A stretch of 58,411 nt of DNA, taken from IMG/VR virus record IMGVR_UViG_3300034072_001300, positions 1-58,411 of that record; one strand, given 5' to 3'. Origin of the DNA: a virus. A program made the position numbers and the translations under genes. Below are positions 1-7,402 of this stretch, piece by piece (positions within the stretch are counted from its first letter, which is position 1; each line of letters opens with the position of its first letter). Below the pieces are notes generated by a model. The model did no database searches. It saw nothing but the letters and a program-made list of their open reading frames with translations, and was not told where the DNA came from.

Positions 1-86
1 GGAATCACTATAAAATTAAGACTGTGGAGTCAGTATTAGACTTTTATTTTCAATAAAAGCATTTGTCTAAGAAGCAGTAAAGATAT
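1..86 (+). pseudogene. possible 3' remnant of an IS605-type tnpB gene
   Basis: In one forward frame the bases from about 21 read DCGVSIRLLFSIKAFV, a stop, then EAVKI. This resembles the tail of many TnpB proteins (a CG pair, an R, then an E-A near the end), but from memory only. Upstream residues GITIK lie in another frame, so if this is tnpB it is frameshifted and carries a stop. The stretch could also be the 3' end of a live gene in another frame that begins before the window. A TnpB gene with an intact frame lies at the opposite edge of the window. Confidence 0.25.
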
Positions 87-106
87 AGAACCTATAGGTT
101 CTTTTA
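87..106 (+). terminator. hairpin terminator
   Basis: A perfect 16-base palindrome AGAACCTATAGGTTCT is followed by TTTT. It reads as an intrinsic terminator for whatever enters from the left edge. In an IS605 context it could instead be a right-end hairpin. Confidence 0.5.
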
Positions 107-192
107 TATAAACTTATACTTTATTATACAATTTTTTATTTGTTATATAAGTTTATATTTATCTAGTATTATATAAAAAGTGGAGTAAAAAT

Positions 193-381
193 ATGAAAAT
201 TAAAGAACACAATGGTATTAAAAGGGTTGAACACCCAAAATGGGCAGGTTGGAAATTATTAGATTTTTATAATTCTATAAATGCAAATATATTTAATGCA
301 AATGAATGTAGAATTATAAAAATACTAGAAGAGAACTTTATTTTGGTAAAGAAATTAGAAGAAAATATAGAACAAAAATAA
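193..381 (+). CDS. small hypothetical protein (62 aa)
   Basis: A short basic protein starting MKIKEHNGIKRVEHPKW with GGAG seven bases before the ATG. No family is recognised. It converges on the terminase gene and ends at a hairpin shared between the two. It sits where T4 would have tail genes next to the terminase. Confidence 0.65.
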   Translation: MKIKEHNGIKRVEHPKWAGWKLLDFYNSINANIFNANECRIIKILEENFILVKKLEENIEQK

Positions 382-398
382 TATAATGTTCTATATTT
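363..398. terminator. bidirectional terminator between converging genes
   Basis: An 11-bp inverted repeat (AAATATAGAAC at 363-373 and GTTCTATATTT at 88-98 of the same line, i.e. 388-398) sits between the stop codons of the left forward gene and the minus-strand terminase. Either strand gives a stem followed by T-rich sequence. Confidence 0.55.
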
Positions 399-399
399 C

Positions 400-2886
400 T
401 TAATAGAACCCATCTGGTTCCATATTATATCCATTCCAAGTACTTTTTGGCATATATTCTTCATCTATATTTGTACCATCATCAAAACTCCCGATATTCA
501 GATATTCAGTAAATGAACTTTTATCTGTTTCGGTTCCTTCTACTTCTTCAGAATAAAGATTTTTAATTAAATCTTTCATATCATCAAAGTTTTTAGCATT
601 ACAAAATGGTGCGAATATTAATGCCAAACTCATAATCATATCATCGTGACAATTTTCATCTGCTTGATATTTATTATTAAGTAAAATAAATGTAAAAAAT
701 TCTTTTATGGTTTCTTTATCATTTATTTCTAAATTATTGTTTTCTATAAAGAGCTTCATTGTTTGTAAAATTAATTTTCTACTTTTACTTGATGTTCTAA
801 ATCCGGGATATTTTTTTCTACCTTTTGTTAAGTTAGTACTGTTTGAATTATCATTCTTATCATAATGTAAATTATCATAATCATAATCATTTTTCATTTG
901 ATCAGCTATACTTTGCCCTGCTCCCTCGTTGTTCTCTATGATTAAATATGGTAAATTATAATATTCGCACCAATCATTTATATATTCAGGCATTAGTAAA
1001 TAATCTATCTGTAATTGTGCTGAAGCAACTTGTTTAAATTTAAACCCTGTTATATCAATTATTTGCGCCGCAAATGCATCTTGACCATCTTTGGCTGGAT
1101 CAACTGCACAAATATATTGGTGTCCTTTTTCAGGGTATGCATAAATTTTTAATTTACCATCTCTAATTTCTAATGGTTCTTTTGAAGTAAATTCTTTTAA
1201 TTTCTCTGAACTAATTAGTGTATGTGAAGAACCAATTGCTTCATTTGCATAATTCTGATTAAAATATAATATACCATTTTTAGCAATAGTCTGTTCTTTA
1301 AATTCTTCGGGTGTCATTAAAGCGCCTTTTGAATTAAATCTCGGCACTCTTTGCCAATCTAAATCATAAAGAACAAAACCATTTGTACCTATAGTTAATA
1401 TTATTTTATAATTTTCATCATCTATAATTTCAATTTCTTTAAACAATCTTTCTTTTAATGATTCATTTATTGTTTTTTGATCTATTTTTGATATATCAAC
1501 ATAAATAATTTTTTCATAATCTGAATTATAATCTTTTAATAAACAATATTTTTTATTCTTTAGTTCAACTAATTTATCTCCTGACGCTTCAATAATTTTA
1601 TTATTTGAAGCTGATTTAGTAATTTCATACCAATGATTCATACCCTTCATAGTACTAATAATAATATTCTTTTTCCATGCCAATCCAGATTGTGAAGGCA
1701 TAATAGAATCAATAAACTCCAGCCAACGGTTAGATCTTATAAACGCTGCTTCATCAACGACTAAACAATTATGATGAGTAATATCATTAGAAATATATGA
1801 ATTACAATCTTGTACTTCAACTGGGTCGTAATAATATTTTTCACCATCATCTAAAATAATATTTGTGATTATTTTGCCTTTAATTTTATGATTAATCTTT
1901 AGGTTTTCTGCTTTTCTAAAAATTTTACCGGAGCTAGACTTACCAACTAATATCTGATGATTTTTTGTGCATTTTACTTCTGTAAAATCATTTAACTTTA
2001 AAATTATTCCAGTATTTATTGTTCTTCTTACACCTAAAAAATTCTTATAACCATCTTGTGTTTTTATTAAATATCTATTATTAAATTCATTATCTAACTT
2101 AGAATATATTTCTTCCAGAGATATTAATTTATAAGATTTATCAATTTTATCGTAAACTTCTACCGGTGAATCTCCGGTTAAACATGAAATTGTAAATCCT
2201 CTAAATGCGTCAGAACTTGGAACATCTGTTAGAATTCTCATTTTAGATTCATTTTCTATAGAACCTTTATTCCAAACAGTAGTACCTTGTTGCATCCAAA
2301 TTGGGATTTCTAATAACATATTTTTAGTTGTATTAAGAAATTCTCTTGCTTGTGCTCCTTTATTTCCTACTATTCCAATATTTAATTCTTTATTAAAACT
2401 ATACATCCAAGATAGGTAGATACCGGTCGAAACCGACTTTCCTGATTGTCGACCCATCTTACCTGCTATGTTCTCATGTTCATCAGGTAAAATTAATTCA
2501 ATAAATTCATTTTGATATTCCCTTAAATCAGGAAAGTTTACACCCTTTGGAGTTTTTATTTTTATATAATTATCTTTAAAATAATGAATATCATCTGAAC
2601 ATTTTTGAATCTCATGAATATGTATTGGAAATAAATTTATTTTTGTGTATGCTTTTTTTAATCCTCTATTACCATCAAAAGAAATCCTATTTCCAAATGC
2701 ATCTAAGTAATAGTTATCTTCATCCTTAGAAATATCCAAAATTTCTAGAGCCAAATGTTTTCCAGGATTACCAAAACTTCTTATTTCCTCAAGAAGTTCG
2801 GGTGTTATTTGATCTTTATTATTTTTAAGAAATTCAATAATCTCAGGTTTAAAAATTTCTTTTAATTTCTTTTCTTTATCTGACAT
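400..2886 (-). CDS. terL: terminase large subunit (T4 gp17-like) containing a mini-intein
   Basis: The motor that pumps DNA into the prohead and cuts the concatemer. The N-terminal ATPase has a Walker A motif GRQSGKS (145-151) and Walker B LVVDEAA (375-381); the coupling motif IIISTMKG follows (408-415). The C-terminal RNase H-like nuclease shows D596 (ICAVDPAKDG), E651 (YLIIENNEG) and D748/D749 (CHDDM). Residues 235-373 are an intein splitting the segment between AFRGFTIS and CLVVDEAA. Removing it leaves about 689 residues. A second stretch, about 428-500, after the coupling motif also looks inserted compared with T4 gp17, which passes quickly there to the nuclease linker. The start ATG lies inside the upstream gene (25-base overlap), so translation is probably coupled. 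A late promoter motif lies before that upstream gene. Confidence 0.93.
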   Translation of the reverse strand: MSDKEKKLKEIFKPEIIEFLKNNKDQITPELLEEIRSFGNPGKHLALEILDISKDEDNYYLDAFGNRISFDGNRGLKKAYTKINLFPIHIHEIQKCSDDIHYFKDNYIKIKTPKGVNFPDLREYQNEFIELILPDEHENIAGKMGRQSGKSVSTGIYLSWMYSFNKELNIGIVGNKGAQAREFLNTTKNMLLEIPIWMQQGTTVWNKGSIENESKMRILTDVPSSDAFRGFTISCLTGDSPVEVYDKIDKSYKLISLEEIYSKLDNEFNNRYLIKTQDGYKNFLGVRRTINTGIILKLNDFTEVKCTKNHQILVGKSSSGKIFRKAENLKINHKIKGKIITNIILDDGEKYYYDPVEVQDCNSYISNDITHHNCLVVDEAAFIRSNRWLEFIDSIMPSQSGLAWKKNIIISTMKGMNHWYEITKSASNNKIIEASGDKLVELKNKKYCLLKDYNSDYEKIIYVDISKIDQKTINESLKERLFKEIEIIDDENYKIILTIGTNGFVLYDLDWQRVPRFNSKGALMTPEEFKEQTIAKNGILYFNQNYANEAIGSSHTLISSEKLKEFTSKEPLEIRDGKLKIYAYPEKGHQYICAVDPAKDGQDAFAAQIIDITGFKFKQVASAQLQIDYLLMPEYINDWCEYYNLPYLIIENNEGAGQSIADQMKNDYDYDNLHYDKNDNSNSTNLTKGRKKYPGFRTSSKSRKLILQTMKLFIENNNLEINDKETIKEFFTFILLNNKYQADENCHDDMIMSLALIFAPFCNAKNFDDMKDLIKNLYSEEVEGTETDKSSFTEYLNIGSFDDGTNIDEEYMPKSTWNGYNMEPDGFY
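1768..2184 (-). other. mini-intein within terminase (139 aa)
   Basis: This in-frame insertion has the parts of a self-splicing intein. Block A begins with Cys235 (CLTGDSPVEV). Block B is CTKNHQILV with T307 and H310. Block F is around DPVEVQDCNSYISND. Block G ends HHN (371-373) and is followed by Cys374 as the +1 nucleophile. The distance from block B to block F is too short for a LAGLIDADG or HNH homing domain, so this is a splicing-only mini-intein. It sits directly before the Walker B strand, so an unspliced motor should be inactive. All expected catalytic residues are present, so splicing is likely. Confidence 0.93.
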
Positions 2887-3602
2887 AGTTTACCTTTAAA
2901 TAAATTTTTAAAGACATTTATTATTTTTTGTGTTAATGATATAGATTTTTGTGTGTTTTTATATAAGTACTCAGGTTTTTTAAATATTGGTTCACCAAGT
3001 TTTACAATTTTATATTCTGAATTTATGCACATTGATGGAACTACTGAATCTAAAAATTTAGTATAATCTGTATTTGCTTTATTTTCTAAAATATACAATT
3101 GTGTTAATCCGAATCCTCTAAATGCTTTTTCATCTATATTATCAAATATTAATTTATTTGATCCTAATTCTATAGATGATTTTAGAAATTTTCCTTTACT
3201 TTTAAAGAATTTTGGTAATTCATTATATATTTTTTTAATATTAGCTATTTCTTCAGAACACAAATTTGCATCACCAGCAACACCAATAATTTCATTTATT
3301 TCAAAAATTAGAGTATGTAAAATACATACTCTTGTAGCAACTGACTTGTATTCATTCATTTCTAAGTTAATTTCAGAAATTTTATTATTTTGTACAAAAA
3401 TAATTATTTCGTCTTGTGACTCAATTTTGTCTAAATTAATCAAATAATTATCTTTAAAGTAAATAATATCATTTTTGCAAATTTCTAATTCTTCTTTTAA
3501 TAATTCTGCATTTACTTTTTTACTAAGTAATTTATTTGCTTCAAGTTTTCCATCAATTCCTTTATTTCTTAGATTAAGTAATTCAGTTTCTGTTAATTTC
3601 AT
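2862..3602 (-). CDS. degenerate paralogue of the terminase ATPase domain
   Basis: A 246-residue protein that lines up with the ATPase half of the neighbouring terminase. CKNDIIYFKDNYL (42-54) matches CSDDIHYFKDNYI. NEYKSVATRVCILHTLIFE (83-101) matches the Walker A region RQSGKSVSTGIYLSWMYSF. IIGVAGDANLCSEEIANI matches IGIVGNKGAQAREFLNTT. KAFRGFG (159-165) matches DAFRGFT. ILENKANTDYTKFLDSVVPSM (171-191) matches LVVDEAAFIRSNRWLEFIDSIMPSQ. Both Walker motifs are lost (the P-loop GRQSGKS becomes MNEYKS; DEAA becomes ENKA), the nuclease domain is absent, and there is no intein. It is an intact frame, overlaps the terminase start, and occupies the place where T4 has the small terminase gp16. It could be a terminase regulator or subunit rather than a relic. 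Confidence 0.75.
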   Translation of the reverse strand: MKLTETELLNLRNKGIDGKLEANKLLSKKVNAELLKEELEICKNDIIYFKDNYLINLDKIESQDEIIIFVQNNKISEINLEMNEYKSVATRVCILHTLIFEINEIIGVAGDANLCSEEIANIKKIYNELPKFFKSKGKFLKSSIELGSNKLIFDNIDEKAFRGFGLTQLYILENKANTDYTKFLDSVVPSMCINSEYKIVKLGEPIFKKPEYLYKNTQKSISLTQKIINVFKNLFKGKLCQIKKRN

Positions 3603-3646
3603 TTTCTTCCTTTAAGTTTAATTTTTCTTTTAAATTGTTATATATT

Positions 3647-3654
3647 TATTTATA
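3647..3654 (-). promoter_or_regulatory. T4-type late promoter motif
   Basis: TATAAATA on the minus strand about 45 bases before the start of the terminase-paralogue gene. It matches the T4 late -10 sequence and suits a packaging operon. Confidence 0.55.
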
Positions 3655-3667
3655 TCTATTTATTTTG

Positions 3668-3690
3668 CTTTAATATTTTTGTGATATAAT
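3668..3690 (+). promoter_or_regulatory. middle-type promoter (CTTTAA-N11-TATAAT)
   Basis: TTTTGCTTTAATATTTTTG then ATATAAT. The TTGCTTTA core is identical to the T4 MotA box; the spacer is 11 rather than 12. It precedes the zinc-binding protein at 3733. Confidence 0.6.
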
Positions 3691-3732
3691 AATTAAGTTA
3701 AAAAAAAATATTTTAAAATTATAAGGAATAAA

Positions 3733-3879
3733 ATGAAAAATATAAAACCAAAGTGTTGTTCTCAATGCATAAATAAAGATGGATTTAAAAGAATAAAAAC
3801 ATTAGATGTAAAAACTCATAATTTATTTGTATGGGAATGTAAAACTTGTGGACATTTAATTTTAAAGAAAGGTATATAA
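3733..3879 (+). CDS. small zinc-ribbon protein (48 aa)
   Basis: MKNIKPKCCSQCINKDG and WECKTCGHLIL give a CxxC pair at each end (C9/C12 and C36/C39), typical of a zinc ribbon. An AAGGA ribosome site precedes the ATG. The stop overlaps the next start (TAATG). The function is not known; such small ribbons often bind nucleic acid or RNA polymerase. Confidence 0.7.
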   Translation: MKNIKPKCCSQCINKDGFKRIKTLDVKTHNLFVWECKTCGHLILKKGI

Positions 3880-4493
3880 TGATAATATGGATAGATGCAG
3901 ATGATACAATTTTAGATTTAAACACTAGAATTATAAATTATTTTAATAATGAATGCTATACAGATATAAAGGATAGATATCCAGATGGTATTAAAAAGGA
4001 GCATATAAAAACATTTAATGTAAAACATATTTCAGAAAATATAATGAATTTATTTGAAAGTTCTGATTTATATCATAAAGATGAAAAAATTTTAGTACAA
4101 GCAGTTGAAGATGCTTATGAATTTTTTGATATAATTAATAATATATGTGAGAAATATGGTACACAATATAAAATTTTAACTCACTCAATAAGTCCTGGCG
4201 CAGCAGAATCAAAAGATTTTGTACTAAGCGAACTTTTTGGTATATCTAAAAAAAATATAATTCACTCGGGCGATAAAGAAAATTATGTTAATTTAAACGA
4301 TATAATTATTGATGATGCATTACATAATCACAATGCAATTATTAATAAGCACGGTACAGAAAATAGAAAAAATCTAAATTATATGCCCGAGCAACCTTGG
4401 AATAATAAATTAAAGCATGTTTTTAGAGAGAATATTTTAGAGATTGCAAACAAAATAAAAGAAAATTTTGATTTGGGAATTTTAAAAAATTAA
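3879..4493 (+). CDS. HAD-family 5'(3')-deoxyribonucleotidase-like phosphatase
   Basis: The protein starts MIIWIDADDTILDLNTRI, the HAD motif I (DxDxT-like with D6 and D8). It ends with IIDDALHNHNAI as motif IV and a PEQPWN segment typical of the NT5C family, which removes phosphate from deoxynucleoside monophosphates. An ATG 33 bases upstream is open, but it lies inside the zinc-ribbon gene and has no ribosome site; the ATG at 3879 overlaps the upstream stop, so that start is chosen (204 aa). It probably adjusts the nucleotide pool. Confidence 0.75.
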   Translation: MIIWIDADDTILDLNTRIINYFNNECYTDIKDRYPDGIKKEHIKTFNVKHISENIMNLFESSDLYHKDEKILVQAVEDAYEFFDIINNICEKYGTQYKILTHSISPGAAESKDFVLSELFGISKKNIIHSGDKENYVNLNDIIIDDALHNHNAIINKHGTENRKNLNYMPEQPWNNKLKHVFRENILEIANKIKENFDLGILKN

Positions 4494-4498
4494 TTAAA

Positions 4499-4522
4499 CT
4501 TTAAACGCAAAATGTATATAAT
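4499..4522 (+). promoter_or_regulatory. middle-type promoter (CTTTAA-N12-TATAAT)
   Basis: CTTTAA, 12 bases, then TATAAT, 30 bases before the ATG at 4552. Confidence 0.6.
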
Positions 4523-4551
4523 TACATATATTAAAAATAAAAAGGATAAAA

Positions 4552-4830
4552 ATGAATTTTAGTACAGAACTAGAAGATTTTAAATTAAAACAGAAATTAA
4601 ATATACCTGAACATATTTTTCTAAAAATGAAATGGAATTTAAGTAATGAATTAATAGACAAAAGATCATATTTATTCAAAATGCTACAAAATGAAAATAT
4701 TTTTGTAAATTTTGATAAAATTTATAGCATTTCAGATTTAAAAATGTGTACTTTTTATAAAGATCTTATTATATATAAAGATAAAAATAAGCAATTGTTT
4801 GAATTTATATTTGGTTCAATATTTAGGTGA
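4552..4830 (+). CDS. hypothetical protein (92 aa)
   Basis: A lysine- and phenylalanine-rich protein beginning MNFSTELEDFKLKQKLNIPEH, with AAGGA before the ATG and its own middle-type promoter. No family is recognised. It ends five bases before the next start. Confidence 0.7.
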   Translation: MNFSTELEDFKLKQKLNIPEHIFLKMKWNLSNELIDKRSYLFKMLQNENIFVNFDKIYSISDLKMCTFYKDLIIYKDKNKQLFEFIFGSIFR

Positions 4831-4835
4831 TTTTT

Positions 4836-5054
4836 ATGAAATATGTATATACAAATTTAGGTTTACATGAATCAGAAAAAGGTTATAGTACACCCGAAAG
4901 AGCAATCTTAGAATATTATAAAGAACAAAAATTTTTGATTAATGATAGAATTAGAAAATCACGAGAAAATATTAGAAAAAACGAAAAAGAATTAAAAAAA
5001 TTAGAAGAAACATTTAAAAATGTGATCCACATGTTTCCTGAGCATTTAATTTAG
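4836..5054 (+). CDS. hypothetical protein with a basic coiled coil (72 aa)
   Basis: It begins MKYVYTNLGLHESEKGY, and residues about 30-60 are a charged helix rich in K, E and R. A GTG at 4827 is also open, but AGGTGA sits correctly spaced before the ATG at 4836, so that start is chosen. It follows the upstream gene closely and is probably co-transcribed. The function is unknown. Confidence 0.7.
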   Translation: MKYVYTNLGLHESEKGYSTPERAILEYYKEQKFLINDRIRKSRENIRKNEKELKKLEETFKNVIHMFPEHLI

Positions 5055-5078
5055 CTTTTATATATTTTTATATATAAT
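5055..5078 (+). promoter_or_regulatory. middle-type promoter (CTTTTA-N12-TATAAT)
   Basis: TTTAGCTTTTA, 12 bases, then TATAAT, upstream of the GNAT-like gene at 5105. One mismatch in the box. Confidence 0.5.
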
Positions 5079-5104
5079 TTTAAATAATTTTAAAAAGGTA
5101 AAAA

Positions 5105-5794
5105 ATGCAAGAACCACAAGAAAATATAAAAACTGAATTTATAAATTATGTAAAAAAGAAAATATATAATATAGAAGATATTGAATATGCTAATAAAGGA
5201 TTATCTGAAATGGCTATAGCAGCAAAAGGTGATTGGCCTAAAATAAAAGAAATGGTTACATCAATTACACCATTTATAATTGAGAAAAAATGGGATTATA
5301 TAGATTCTTTATATTTAAAGAATACAATATATAGAATATATAAGCAAAAAAACGTTTATGTATTAGGTTATTTTATAGAAAGAGCCGAAAGCACTGAGTT
5401 TATAGTGGAATTAGAAATAAAATTATCTCTTGAAACAGAAATAATGAATGAATTTAATTTTAAAAAGCAACTTATGAATGTTGATGGTGTTAGAGTAAGT
5501 GAAACTTCACAAGGGAGGGGATTGGCAACTCAAATGTATAAGTTTTTAGTTAAAAATGAAAATTTTATAATTCTTGGTGATGAGATACAATTCTTTGGTG
5601 CTAGAAAACTTTGGAGTAGATTATCTAAAGAAATTGATGTTAGAGTAGATATAATAGATATTGATTCTATTAAAGTTCTTGAGAAAGATGTTATTTTAAA
5701 GCACGGGACAGATGATTGGGATTTTGACAAAAGAGTTTGGTCTTATGATTTAGATAAAAGATATATTAGATTAGTTCTAAAAGAAATTAAATAA
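5105..5794 (+). CDS. GNAT-like acetyltransferase paralogue 1 (229 aa)
   Basis: The C-terminal half carries the signature shared by five proteins in this window. It has an acetyl-CoA loop-like SQGRGLATQMYKFL, then EIQFFGARKLWSRLS, then KHGTDDWDFDKRVWSYD and a closing IRLVLK. In GNAT enzymes the RGxG/A loop binds the pyrophosphate of acetyl-CoA. The N-terminal 100 residues are specific to this copy; KTEFINYVKKK (9-19) only loosely resembles the capsid-tag motif seen in others. The gene is alone under its promoter and ends at a terminator facing the endolysin. The substrate is unknown. Confidence 0.65.
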   Translation: MQEPQENIKTEFINYVKKKIYNIEDIEYANKGLSEMAIAAKGDWPKIKEMVTSITPFIIEKKWDYIDSLYLKNTIYRIYKQKNVYVLGYFIERAESTEFIVELEIKLSLETEIMNEFNFKKQLMNVDGVRVSETSQGRGLATQMYKFLVKNENFIILGDEIQFFGARKLWSRLSKEIDVRVDIIDIDSIKVLEKDVILKHGTDDWDFDKRVWSYDLDKRYIRLVLKEIK

Positions 5795-5812
5795 GCTCAA
5801 AAGAGCTTATTT
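5789..5812. terminator. bidirectional terminator
   Basis: AAATAAGCTC, loop AAAA, GAGCTTATTT: a 10-bp perfect stem overlapping the stop of the GNAT-like gene. It lies between converging genes and would serve the minus-strand endolysin too. Confidence 0.75.
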
Positions 5813-5822
5813 AAAAGAATAA

Positions 5823-6431
5823 TTAAGACATTAAAGTATTATATCTTTTTGTTCTATCTTCTAATCCGTGTGTTCCGCCATTTATTCTTTTAGTACAAGT
5901 TAAAATATCTTTAGAATCCGCAAATTTATTCAGATTATTTTTATTCCAAAACCAAACGGCTGTTTTTATTGCTATTGACAAATCACTTCTTATTAATTCT
6001 GGGTTTGAAACAATATCAATCCCTGTATCTTTACTAAAATTTGTAAAATTTTCTTTACCTGTTAATTGTATAAAACCAAATCCTCGATATTTCCATCCAT
6101 CACCCGAATTTTCCGAACCATTCCCCATTCGATTTGCATAAACTCTATTTGCTATTTTTTCGGGTTTTCTTTCATATTCTGATGCAATTTTATCATCTAA
6201 AAAATATCTTCCAAATACTCCTCTTAAAGCTTTAGCACTATAATTAAGATTTTCATTAAATCTCGTAAACCCCGCACTTTCATGCCCGCACTGTGCTAAA
6301 AACATATTTACTCTTTCCTTAGTATCAATACCAGATGAACTTAATATATTATCAAATAGATTACATAACTCATTAGGGTTTTTACATTCTGGGAAGGCCT
6401 GTTTAAACTTATTAATATCAATTTTATACAT
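5823..6431 (-). CDS. endolysin, glycoside hydrolase family 19
   Basis: A 202-residue single-domain GH19 (chitinase/lysozyme) enzyme that would cut peptidoglycan at lysis. The catalytic region reads AQCGHESAGFTRFNENLNYSA with E51 as the likely acid and E60 as the second carboxylate. GDGWKYRGFGFIQLTGKENF and the closing RTKRYNTLM are typical of the family. No signal peptide is seen, so it should need a holin; none is recognised here. It is a lone minus-strand gene with a TATAAATA late motif 19 bases upstream. The spanins lie about 2.3 kb away on the other strand. Confidence 0.9.
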   Translation of the reverse strand: MYKIDINKFKQAFPECKNPNELCNLFDNILSSSGIDTKERVNMFLAQCGHESAGFTRFNENLNYSAKALRGVFGRYFLDDKIASEYERKPEKIANRVYANRMGNGSENSGDGWKYRGFGFIQLTGKENFTNFSKDTGIDIVSNPELIRSDLSIAIKTAVWFWNKNNLNKFADSKDILTCTKRINGGTHGLEDRTKRYNTLMS

Positions 6432-6449
6432 TTTTAATCCTTTTTAAAT

Positions 6450-6457
6450 TATTTATA
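6450..6457 (-). promoter_or_regulatory. T4-type late promoter motif
   Basis: TATAAATA on the minus strand, 19 bases before the endolysin start and just outside the 54-bp repeat array. Confidence 0.65.
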
Positions 6458-6466
6458 ATTTTAATG

Positions 6467-6676
6467 AATTTTTCAAATTTAAAGAATTTTTTGAACTTAA
6501 AAAGAAAATTAATATATTCAAATTTTTGAAATTTAAAATATTTTTTGAACTTAAAAAGAAAATTAATATATTCAAATTTTTGAAATTTAAAATATTTTTT
6601 GAACTTAAAAAGAAAATTAATATATTCAAATTTTTCAAATTTAAAGAATTTTTTGAACTTAAAAAGAAAATTAATA
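6467..6676. repeat. four-copy 54-bp tandem repeat
   Basis: The core TTTTTTGAACTTAAAAAG repeats with GAACTT at 6493, 6547, 6601 and 6655, exactly 54 bases apart. Copies 1 and 4 carry TTCAAATTTAAAGAA before the core; copies 2 and 3 carry TTGAAATTTAAAATA. Each junction has small inverted repeats such as TTCAAATTTTTGAA. The array lies between divergent genes (endolysin and a forward operon), as replication origins or regulatory iterons often do. Related single copies occur near 41.08, 41.13 and 41.8 kb. Because 54 is a multiple of three, a minus-strand frame stays open here, but it is not a gene. Confidence 0.9.
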
Positions 6677-6718
6677 AAAAATGTATTAAAATCTAATAAT
6701 TCAAAATAAAGGAATAAA

Positions 6719-7402
6719 ATGAAATTAACAAAAGAAAATAAAGCAAAAAGAAAAGAAAATATAAGAAATTATATCTTATTTAGAAATAAATTAGAAGATG
6801 AATTAGATGAAGTAAAAAACACAACAAAAAATAATATAAAAAGTTATAAATTAAAGTTAAAAGATTTAGATATTTCTGTACAAAAAGTAGATAAACATAT
6901 AACAATGTTTAAAAATGAGATATCTGAAAAAAATATTAAACTTACATCAGAAAAAATTTTTAAATACTTAGTTGAATCTTTTGAATATATTAGTTCAGCA
7001 GAAAATTATAAAAAATGTGAAGAGCAAATAAAAGAATATATTTCTGATTACTTAAATTCTATTCTAGAATTAAAATTATATAGATCATATATAAGAAATG
7101 AAATGAAAGAATATAGAAATAGAAATAAAGGTCAATTTAATTTCAATTCTGCTGAGCATGCCTTTGTAGAAATGAGAAGAAATTTAAAAAATTATACAGA
7201 AGAAGATTATTTAGATGATTTAAAATTATCTAGAGAAGTAGCAGATGAGATTATGCAAGAAATTATTAGCAATCCCGCAAAAATAGTAGAATTAAAAATA
7301 GAAAAACCAAAAAAACCAAAAAAATATAAAATGACTGAAATGGAAGTTCTTCAAATGATATTTGGTAATAAAGATATGTTAGAATCAATTAAGAAATTAT
7401 AA
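6719..7402 (+). CDS. hypothetical coiled-coil protein (227 aa)
   Basis: A highly charged, lysine- and glutamate-rich helical protein. Long heptad-like stretches run from about 15 to 120, and a KKPKKPKKYKM segment lies near the C-terminus. Its stop overlaps the start of the MoxR-like ATPase by one base (TAATG). This fixed pairing suggests a partner or adaptor of that ATPase. No family is recognised. Confidence 0.75.
   Translation: MKLTKENKAKRKENIRNYILFRNKLEDELDEVKNTTKNNIKSYKLKLKDLDISVQKVDKHITMFKNEISEKNIKLTSEKIFKYLVESFEYISSAENYKKCEEQIKEYISDYLNSILELKLYRSYIRNEMKEYRNRNKGQFNFNSAEHAFVEMRRNLKNYTEEDYLDDLKLSREVADEIMQEIISNPAKIVELKIEKPKKPKKYKMTEMEVLQMIFGNKDMLESIKKL

Noticed and set aside
1-80. tRNA gene at the left edge
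   Set aside because: A hairpin CTTTTATTTTCAATAAAAG resembles an anticodon stem, but no T-arm or acceptor stem can be folded around it.
400-2886. Full homing intein with endonuclease
   Set aside because: Only about 44 residues lie between block B and block F, too few for a homing endonuclease domain.
6453-6638. Minus-strand frame with an 18-residue protein repeat
   Set aside because: It exists only because the 54-bp DNA repeat is a multiple of three. It has no ribosome site and overlaps the endolysin promoter side.
6467-6676. CRISPR array
   Set aside because: The 54-bp units are contiguous with near-identical content, without unique spacers, and no cas genes are present.
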